From DAOVGZ01 sp964477815 (GTDB taxonomy: Bacteria > Babelota > Babeliae > Babelales > Vermiphilaceae), in the NCBI GenBank assembly GCA_964477815.1, contig CAYZEO010000032.1, positions 1-10,257 on the forward strand: 10,257 nucleotides of DNA. Direction: 5' to 3'. Below the pieces are notes generated by a model. That model searched no databases. It was not told where the DNA came from and worked only from the letters and a program-made list of their open reading frames with translations. Positions 1-6,646 of the stretch are shown here, in pieces. Positions within the stretch are counted from its first letter, which is position 1. Every line of letters begins with the position of its first letter. A program made the translations under genes and the position numbers.

Positions 1-59
1 TTTTTGCCCCAACAATGCTGTTTTTTATTTATAAAAATAATTTTTTTTAGAAAATTCTT

Positions 60-85
60 GCTATCAAATTTTCAAGATTGATAGC
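60..85. promoter_or_regulatory. Inverted repeat in the leader of the NamZ-like gene
   Basis: GCTATCAA (60-67) and TTGATAGC (78-85) form a perfect 8-nt inverted repeat with a 10-nt spacer, 48 nt upstream of the first start codon. It could be an operator for a dimeric regulator or a weak leader hairpin. The same 8-mer recurs once more just inside the gene (168-175). A possible -35-like TTGCTA overlaps it at 58-63, but no good -10 follows at the right distance, so the promoter itself is not placed. The symmetry is seen directly; the regulatory role is inferred. Confidence 0.35.
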
Positions 86-132
86 TTGAAAGCAGCGATT
101 GTTTAGGTTGTTGAGAATAAAAAGGAGAGTCA

Positions 133-1461
133 ATGCTTGGGGGGGTTAGATCTGTTTGGGAGCATGTGCTATCAATAGCACGTATTTGTTCTGTGCTCTT
201 GATTGCTTTATTTTTGCCAAAAATTTTCTTTGTTCATATTCATTCCTCTTCAGAATTTTCTTCTCCTGGTTATTCAACGTCCTTTCGGCTTGGTTTGGAA
301 AATATTTCTGATGAATTTTTAAAAAGTTTAACTCCTGCACATAATCTTAAATTCAAAGTTGGCATTGTTACCAATCAGTCTGGTTGCGATCAGTGTGGTA
401 GAAGAACGCTTGATATTTTAAAGAAACGTGGGCTTAATATTGTTGCTATTTTTGCACCGGAACATGGAATTGATGGGGATATTTCCATGATGCGTGATGT
501 GCAAGATGGTAAGGATAAGAAGAGTAATATTCGTATCATCAGTTTGTATCGAAACGGTAGCACCAAAAAATTTGATAAAAAATTTTTAAAAGATATTGAT
601 GTTCTGTTTTTTGATGTTCAGGATTCCGGTATGCGACACTATACCTTTATAACAACGTTGTTTGAAATGTTGGATGCTGCATCTGCTCAGAACAAGACTG
701 CTGTTATATTAGATAGGCCAAATCTTTTAGGGCCTTGCATGGAAGGGGCGCTTGTTACGCCATCACTAAAGTCTGCAATCAGTTATGCTCCTGTTCCAAT
801 ACGATACGGAATGACAATTGGAGAATTGGCCATTTACTACAATAGAAAGATTTTAAAGAAACCTGCAAGACTCCACATTGTTCCAATGAAAAATTACAAT
901 CGCTATAGTCACGGTGCCCACGGCTTACTTGCTCATCTGTCACCCAATATTGCAAGTATGAATTCCTGTTATGGTTACAGTTTTTTGGGGCTTCTTGGTG
1001 AGATTAGGCCTTTCGATGTGGGAGTTGGTACGAGTAAAGCATTTCAATGTGTTTTGCTTCCAGAAACAATAAAGTTTTCAAAAAAGAAGTGGCACGAACT
1101 GCATCTGATTCTTAAAAAATGTGGTGCGGATACGAGTTTCTATCGTTACTATAGTGCGCGGAAAAAAATGTATTGCAGCGGACTTCGTATTCGTATCAGT
1201 AATATCAATGCATTTAGTTCTTTTGGTACATTTTTTAAGATTGTTCAATTTTTTCAAAAGTCTGGATTGAAGCTTAAATTTTCAAAACATTTTGACAAGG
1301 CAGCTGGATCGGAAAAAGTACGTGAATTTTTAGAAGGCAAGATTTCTCAATCTTTGTTTGTAGAGCATATCAATAATGGATTGAGTTCATTTTTCAAATC
1401 TGCGTCAAACATGAGTTGTTTTTTATATCGGCCATTTCCGAAAGTGCTGAGTTTATCGTAA
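133..1461 (+). CDS. DUF1343 / NamZ-like exo-beta-N-acetylmuramidase (GH171), membrane-anchored
   Basis: A 442-residue protein whose middle and C-terminal parts match the DUF1343 family, now known as NamZ (GH171), which removes N-acetylmuramic acid from the non-reducing end of peptidoglycan fragments. Family motifs appear in order: VTNQSG (79-84), FAPEHG (107-112), FDVQD (160-164), LDRPN (193-197) followed by EG (204-205), RYGMTIGE (224-231), SPNI (270-273), and a C-terminal KAAGSEKVREFLEG stretch (389-402) like the usual DKLAGS helix. Glu110-His111 occupies the place of the proposed catalytic Glu. A hydrophobic stretch (about 18-35) without a clear cleavage site suggests a signal anchor, placing the enzyme outside the inner membrane. 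The start is well fixed by AAAGGAGAG at 121-129. Oddities: the segment after EHG reads IDGD rather than the common hRG, and the usual EGRGT..PF stretch is changed to VGVGTSKAF (296-304), so activity may differ. The family call is firm; substrate and activity are inferred. Confidence 0.88.
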   Translation: MLGGVRSVWEHVLSIARICSVLLIALFLPKIFFVHIHSSSEFSSPGYSTSFRLGLENISDEFLKSLTPAHNLKFKVGIVTNQSGCDQCGRRTLDILKKRGLNIVAIFAPEHGIDGDISMMRDVQDGKDKKSNIRIISLYRNGSTKKFDKKFLKDIDVLFFDVQDSGMRHYTFITTLFEMLDAASAQNKTAVILDRPNLLGPCMEGALVTPSLKSAISYAPVPIRYGMTIGELAIYYNRKILKKPARLHIVPMKNYNRYSHGAHGLLAHLSPNIASMNSCYGYSFLGLLGEIRPFDVGVGTSKAFQCVLLPETIKFSKKKWHELHLILKKCGADTSFYRYYSARKKMYCSGLRIRISNINAFSSFGTFFKIVQFFQKSGLKLKFSKHFDKAAGSEKVREFLEGKISQSLFVEHINNGLSSFFKSASNMSCFLYRPFPKVLSLS

Positions 1462-1542
1462 ACCGTTGATAAGTTTCTTTTTAAATCGGTACTATCAAGA
1501 GAGCCGGAAGGGCATCACTGTTGTTCGTGTGATTTGTTTTTT

Positions 1543-1551
1543 AGGGGGGAG
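1543..1551 (+). promoter_or_regulatory. Ribosome binding site fixing the GTG start of paralog 1
   Basis: A G-rich Shine-Dalgarno sequence, AGGGGGGAG, lies directly against tandem GTG codons at 1551 and 1554. An in-frame TAG at 1542-1544 rules out a longer protein, and the first in-frame ATG is about 120 codons downstream, beyond the signal peptide. One of the two GTG codons must therefore be used; the 1554 codon has the more normal spacing. Confidence 0.6.
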
Positions 1552-4041
1552 TGGTGAAGGCATATCGTACAAAGTTTTTTCTTGTATTTATTTTCCCGAT
1601 TTTTTTGTTGAGTCAGCCTGTCAGTGCAAAGTTGGATTTCAAGGCTATTGGAAAGTCTATACAAAAACTTGTAAAAGACATTGATCAGTGGAGCAAAACT
1701 GGGCGTAGAATAACGCTTCGCGAAGTTATCAACAGACTTCCTGTTTTAAATCAAATTAAGTTGCCAAATCGAGTTAATCAATTTCTCGATCATATTGAAT
1801 TTGACCGTCCACGGATTAGACGTGGACCGAGTGACCAATTTTATGAACTTACTTGGGATAAGCCAATTATTTATGGAATACCCAGACCGTTTGGTGTGCG
1901 TTTTTACATGGGAAAGGGTGCAACAAAGAAAAAAGGTTTGAGTTTTTCTATTGGTCTTCCTGGGGCATGGACATTGAATACTCTTCTTCCTGAAATCAAA
2001 CAGAATTTACTTACAATGGAGAAAAATTTAGTTCCAGCTGGGATGAGAAAAACTTTGAAAAAAATGAAACTTACTGTTCAAGATTTTTCCAAAATTGTTG
2101 ACTGGATTCAGTTTGAAAATGTGGGGCTTATCTTAGCCAAAGGGTATGTTGATCCTGTGTGGGGGGAGCTAAGGACCGGTCTTAACATTATGAGTACGTC
2201 TCGACTTCTGGGGCCTCTTGAAAAGCTTATGAGAATCATTGGAAAAGATTTAACAGCTTTCAAGGTTCACGGCGTTGTTAAACCGCTTATAAAGTGGTCG
2301 CAACTTTATTTAATATATCCAGGAAAGCTTACTCTTTTCAGAATACCTTTAGATCGAGGTAAGCCCCCATCTTTTGTTTTGCGTACAAGCGACATAAAAT
2401 TTAGGATTGGTCTTGCTCGATGGATTCCAACTGTAAAATTGATTGGAGGTTTCGAATTAAAACTTCCAGGCCAAAAAGATTTTATAGCCTTAAAAGGGTT
2501 TGTTGATTTTATGCCTGCTGCTACTCCTCCAACCTCCATTTTTGGGGGGCAAATGGACGGTCTTATTAAAAATTTATTTGGCTTGCCTGGGTTTAATGTT
2601 GGTAACCTTGGAGTTGCAGCATCAATCAGTCCTGTGCCTCCTCACTTGGTAGGTCTTTCTGCGCGTGCGGAGGTTCATATAGGGCCATTGAAAGGGAAGG
2701 GGCTTTTTCATGTGAATGCTTCTACGCAGGAGATTGCTATTGCAACTTCTTTAAAAAAGATGACACACAAAGATTTTATAGATTATGTTATTCAGGTAAT
2801 GGAGGCCGCTGCAAAATTGGCCAAAAAGAAAACCGATTTTGGTAAGGTTAAAAATCTTTTTTATAAAGTAACACCGCCTTTCACGCTTGGAGATTTGAAG
2901 TTTTATTTTATTCCGACCACTGCAGAAATATTTGGTAAAAAATATCATAAGGGAATTTATTGCAAGGGATCAATTGACATATTTGGTGTTGGTGGTGGTT
3001 TTGATTTCATCATAAGATTAGAAAAAGCTGGTATAAAGGGGGCTATAAAAAAACTTTCTAAGGGGGTTAGAATAAAAGGTTTTCTTAAAGAAATAAGAAT
3101 ACCGAAAAAGAATCCTGTGCTTATATTTTCTGGTGGTGGACCAAATAGAAAACGTGGTGATGCTGATGATGGACCTGTCTTTCACGGTGAGCTAGGTATA
3201 GGCAAGCAGATTTTTTTTGCTGATTCATTTATAAGAATTCCGCCATTAGGTATAGTTTCAGATTCTCGTATTTTGATTGATCCGCTTAAAGGTTTTGAGT
3301 TTGATGTGAAACATAAGTTGGGAAAAATTTTTGACACAGAGCTTCACATTCAAGGCAAACCAAAGTCGCTTGAGACTTTTTATNNNNNNNNNNATGCTAG
3401 GCAATCTTTTAACGACAGAGGCAAATAAAGAGTTCAAAAAAGCACAGAAAAATCTTAATAAAGCAAAAGCTGACGTTAAGAGGTGGAAAAATCAAGCAAA
3501 AAAAGATATAGAAAAGTGGATATCTGATCGAATTAAAGACACTCAGTTTCACATTGATAAATTGCAAGGTCGGATAAATAGTACGAAGATAGCTTGTGGA
3601 CAGGGAAATATAGGGTCATGTTTTAAAAAAATATTGATACCAGCCTGGGAGATAGAAAAAGGTTTTCATATACTGCACAGGGAGCTTACTGTCAAAAGAC
3701 TTTTAAAAGAAACGGCAAAGTTTGGAGTTAATTTTGTTAGTGAAAGTGCAAAATTTGGGCTTAATACAGCAAAAGCTGCGGTTTCATTTGGAAAACTTTC
3801 AAGTAATATGCTTGGGAATCTTGCAAAGGGTGCATTCAATATAACCAGTATTAAGTTTTCAGGAACCCTTAAGGAGCTTATTTCCGATGGGAAACTTGCA
3901 CGTGTTCATTTTAAGGGTATTATTTTGGGACGGAGGTTTGATCAGGTGTATCAGGTAGACTTTAAAAACCCAGCGCGTTTCCCTTCTCAGATTATCAGTG
4001 GATTTATGCAGATCTTTGGACCCAAAAAGCGAAAAAGGTAG
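1551..4041 (+). CDS. Exported paralog 1, family unknown, interrupted by an assembly gap
   Basis: Large exported protein of unrecognised function. The part before the gap (1551-3383, 611 residues) begins with a signal peptide, hydrophobic at 9-20 and with probable cleavage after VSA at residue 26. The part after it (3394-4041, 215 residues) is in another frame only because of the ten N. Paralog 2 aligns without indels on both sides of the gap and has 33 nt there (encoding VKGYFKQPALG), so the true protein should have about 837 residues. The body (about 60-610) looks beta-rich and contains GLIKNLFG (337-344), a GGGP...DADDG loop (528-541) and a GDLKFYF...KKYHKG block. After the gap come a lysine-rich helical, coiled-coil-like domain, a CX7C pair (ACGQGNIGSC), the FKGIILG module and a basic C-terminus PKKRKR. 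Relative to paralog 2 it has about 27 extra, charged residues near 148-186. It lies 89 nt after the NamZ-like gene. Gene integrity is inferred from paralogy. Confidence 0.8.
3384..3393. other. Assembly gap (10 N), probably standing for about 33 nt
   Basis: Ten N separate codon TAT (3381-3383) from ATG (3394-3396). In paralog 2 the equivalent codons are separated by 33 nt (5922-5954). Ten is not a multiple of three, so the placeholder creates a false frameshift and a false stop at 3428. The gap sits at the edge of a block nearly identical to paralog 2, as expected if short reads could not be resolved between the two copies. Confidence 0.9.
3394..4041 (+). repeat. Duplicated 3' block, copy 1 (partner at 5955-6617)
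   Basis: The 3' end of paralog 1 is colinear with the 3' end of paralog 2 with no indels until the last few codons. By eye, about 85-90% of residues agree from the LLTTEANKEF start to the GAFNIT end. At the DNA level there is a perfect 50-nt match (3622-3671 against 6183-6232) and a further match of about 29 nt over the coding sequence of FGVNFVSES. The 5' parts of the two genes are much more diverged, with clearly fewer matching residues and several indels. Confidence 0.85.
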
Positions 4042-4164
4042 GCGGATTTAAGATTTTTTTAAATACGAATAATTTCCTACTTTCAACTCAAAGAATATCT
4101 AATCATTGAGTTTTCTTATTGACGAGTTGTAGCATCAAGGTGGCTACTTATTTTCTTGTTCGAT

Positions 4165-4169
4165 AGGGA
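4165..4169 (+). promoter_or_regulatory. Ribosome binding site deciding the start of paralog 2
   Basis: AGGGA at 4165-4169 touches an ATG at 4170 but lies 6 nt before a second in-frame ATG at 4176. The second has normal spacing and gives the typical signal-peptide start MKVYKK, so 4176 is preferred. The difference is two residues. Confidence 0.6.
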
Positions 4170-4175
4170 ATGCTT

Positions 4176-6617
4176 ATGAAGGTGTATAAAAAAATTGCGT
4201 TATTTGTTTCATTTTCTTTTTTTCTTACATATCAACCACAGGCCTGTGCCAGTATTAAAACGGAATTTTCTGCCGCAGTTAAATCTATAAAAGAGCTCAT
4301 CAAAAAGGTTAAAGCATCGACTAAAGAGCGGCGTCGATTCACGCTTGCTAATCTTATTTCAAACATTCCTATTTTAAACAAAATCAAATTGCCTGCTGTG
4401 ACAAAAAAGTTTTTGGGTGGCATGGTTCTTGAAGTACCAAAAATAACGATGGAGAAAGATACATATATTCTTCAGTGGGCAGAGCCTCTTGTTTTTGGGT
4501 CACGAAAAAAGTTCCTTATTCGTTTGTATGTTGGGCCTGGAAAAGGAGGGAAGGGGTTTGGATTTAGTCTATCAGTTGGCCTTCCTGGTCGGTGGCCTTT
4601 GAGCGAAATGTTGCCCGGAGCCAAAGCTCTTACCAAGCCTGTTCAATTTATTAATCTTGAGAATGTTGGTTTTGTTCTTTCTTCTGGTTTACATGATCCT
4701 ATTTGGGGAAAAACAGGATTCGGGCTTAATCTGTTTTGCACCGTTAGGTTTGGCGGTCCAGTAGAAAAACTTCTAAGCGTATTTGGTAAAGATCTTGCAG
4801 CCTTGAAGGGCTATGGGATTATCAAGCCTCTTATTGCTGGATCAGATCTTAAATTGATATACCCGGGCAGGTTTACTATTTTACGAATTCCTGCTGATAC
4901 AAGCAAGCCTTCTCAGTTTGAAATAAGAACCGGCGAAGGGATTATTAGACTTGGTTTAACGTATGCATCTGTTCCAACACTAAAATTCACGGGAGGGTTA
5001 GATTTTAAATTTCCAGGCCAAAAAGATTTCGTTGCTTTAAAGGGGTTTGGAGATCTTATGCTACTTGCTGTTCCGCCCGCAGTTGAAATTGGTGGCAAAA
5101 TGGAAGGTCTAATTAAAAATATGTTTGGAATACCCGCTTTTAATATGGGTAATCTTGGTATTAGTGCTACAGTTTCACCCTCACCGCCATTTTTGGTTGG
5201 CCTTGCTGGTCAGGGAGAGATTCAACTTGGCCCAATAAAAGGAAAGGGATTTTTTCAGGCTGATATTCCAAAGTCATCGCTTGCAGTTTTGGCAGAGCTT
5301 AAAAAAATAACTCATCGTGATGTTGTGGATTATATCGCTGCTGTTATTGAAGAGTCTGCAAAAATGCGTAAACAGCGAGTGAATATAGGAGCCTTAAAAA
5401 ATGCTTTTTATGCAGCGACTCCTCCTTTTAAGATTGGACATTTTCGTGTCTATGTTGTTCCAAAGGCAACCGAAATTTTTGATAAGAAATATTCAAGTGG
5501 TGTGCACTTAAAGGGGGGGCTTGAGATTTTTGGTCTTGGGGGAGGATTTGAATTCTTTTTCTCATGGAACAAAGCTTCGATTGTTTCTTGGGAAAAACTT
5601 GGGCTTAAAGGGATGGTATATTTGAAAGAAATTCGTCTTCCAAAGGTAAATCCTGTTTTTATTCTCACTGGTGGCGGGCCAAATATGAAGCGTGGAGATT
5701 CTGACGATGGCCCAATTATTCATGCCGAATTGTCTCCAAGTAGACAGGTGTTTTATATTGACAATTTTTTGAGTATTCCTCCTTTGGGAATTTCGGCAAA
5801 TACGCATGTTCTTGTTCATCCAGTAAAGGGCTTTGAGTTTGATATTGGATTTAAGCTTGCAGGAGTTTTTGATACAGCGCTTCGTGTCCGTGGAAACCCA
5901 AAATCGCTTGCTAACTTTTATGTTAAAGGCTACTTTAAGCAGCCTGCACTTGGGTCGCTAGGAAGGCTTTTAACTACTGAGGCAAATAAAGAGTTCAAAA
6001 AGGCCCAGAAGAACCTGAATAAAGCGAAAGCCGATGTTAAAAAATGGCAAAATCAGGCAAAGAAAGATATAGAAAAATGGATATCAGATCGAATTAAAGA
6101 TACTCAGTTTCATATTGATAGATTGCAAGGCTGGATAGACAGTACAAATATAGCATGTGGGCAGGGAAACATCGGAGCATGCTTTAAAAAAATATTGATA
6201 CCAGCCTGGGAGATAGAAAAAGGTTTTCATATTCTGCACAAAGAACTGACAGTCAAAAGGCTTTTAAAAGAAATGGCAAAATTTGGAGTTAATTTTGTTA
6301 GTGAAAGTGCGAAATTTGGGATTGAAACATCAAAAGCAGCGGTTACCTTTGGGCAAGTTTCTAGCAATATGATCGGACAAATTGCACAGGGAGCTTTTAA
6401 TATAACTCGTGTAGATCTTGAAGGAACGCTAAAAGGACTTATTTATCAGGGTACACTTCCAAAGGTCCGGGTTAGAGGTATTATTTTAGGAAAAAAATTT
6501 GATCAAGTGTATGAAATAAACTTTAAAAAGCCTGGTCAGTTTCCTTCGCAGATTATTAGAGGATTTATGCAGATTTTTGGACCACAACAACCTAAGAGAC
6601 GAAGACGAAGACGTTAA
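4176..6617 (+). CDS. Exported paralog 2, family unknown, with helical domain and poly-Arg tail
   Basis: Intact member of the family, 813 residues from the ATG at 4176 (815 from 4170). Numbering from 4170: signal peptide 3-27 with a Lys n-region, a Phe-rich core and probable cleavage after ACA; a beta-rich body from about 60 to 595 with the signatures GLPGRWPL (138-145), GLIKNMFG (313-320), GGGP...SDDG (501-514) and FYVKG (583-587); then a highly charged, lysine-rich helical segment (about 602-655) that looks coiled-coil-like; a CX7C pair (C663, C671); helices to about 746; a module RGIILGKKF (769-777); and a tail PKRRRRRR ending the protein. The tail is encoded by alternating AGA/CGA codons. 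No enzyme motif is recognised; a secreted structural or host-interacting protein is possible, but this is inference only. The 134 nt before it hold no convincing promoter. Confidence 0.88.
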   Translation: MKVYKKIALFVSFSFFLTYQPQACASIKTEFSAAVKSIKELIKKVKASTKERRRFTLANLISNIPILNKIKLPAVTKKFLGGMVLEVPKITMEKDTYILQWAEPLVFGSRKKFLIRLYVGPGKGGKGFGFSLSVGLPGRWPLSEMLPGAKALTKPVQFINLENVGFVLSSGLHDPIWGKTGFGLNLFCTVRFGGPVEKLLSVFGKDLAALKGYGIIKPLIAGSDLKLIYPGRFTILRIPADTSKPSQFEIRTGEGIIRLGLTYASVPTLKFTGGLDFKFPGQKDFVALKGFGDLMLLAVPPAVEIGGKMEGLIKNMFGIPAFNMGNLGISATVSPSPPFLVGLAGQGEIQLGPIKGKGFFQADIPKSSLAVLAELKKITHRDVVDYIAAVIEESAKMRKQRVNIGALKNAFYAATPPFKIGHFRVYVVPKATEIFDKKYSSGVHLKGGLEIFGLGGGFEFFFSWNKASIVSWEKLGLKGMVYLKEIRLPKVNPVFILTGGGPNMKRGDSDDGPIIHAELSPSRQVFYIDNFLSIPPLGISANTHVLVHPVKGFEFDIGFKLAGVFDTALRVRGNPKSLANFYVKGYFKQPALGSLGRLLTTEANKEFKKAQKNLNKAKADVKKWQNQAKKDIEKWISDRIKDTQFHIDRLQGWIDSTNIACGQGNIGACFKKILIPAWEIEKGFHILHKELTVKRLLKEMAKFGVNFVSESAKFGIETSKAAVTFGQVSSNMIGQIAQGAFNITRVDLEGTLKGLIYQGTLPKVRVRGIILGKKFDQVYEINFKKPGQFPSQIIRGFMQIFGPQQPKRRRRRR
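5955..6617 (+). repeat. Duplicated 3' block, copy 2 (partner at 3394-4041)
   Basis: Second copy of the block described at 3394-4041. It is 15 nt longer only because the basic tail has five more residues (PQQPKRRRRRR against PKKRKR). The uninterrupted alignment is what allows the missing sequence of the gap in copy 1 to be predicted. Confidence 0.85.
6597..6614 (+). repeat. Hexanucleotide tandem repeat encoding the poly-Arg tail
   Basis: Three units of AGACGA (the last ends in T) encode six consecutive arginines immediately before the TAA stop of paralog 2. Such a repeat can gain or lose units by slippage without breaking the frame, so tail length may vary between strains. The repeat is seen directly; variability is inferred. 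Confidence 0.7.
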
Positions 6618-6646
6618 TGAGGTAAAATTATTGTGAGGAAAAAGGT

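Noticed and set aside
1466..1684. Plus-strand 72-codon frame from a TTG at 1466
   Set aside because: It has no ribosome binding site and overlaps the signal-peptide region of paralog 1 in another frame. The product has no recognisable features.
4085..4112. AACTCAA/TTGAGTT stem followed by a T-rich stretch, as a terminator after paralog 1
   Set aside because: The stem has only seven pairs, two of them GC, and a 14-nt loop, and the T-run is broken. It is too weak to call.
4119..4150. TTGACG as a -35 box for paralog 2
   Set aside because: No acceptable -10 box lies 16-19 nt downstream; the nearest candidate matches the consensus at only about half its positions.
5450..5819. Minus-strand frames within paralog 2
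   Set aside because: They are shadows of a well-supported coding region, with no start signals and no sensible protein.
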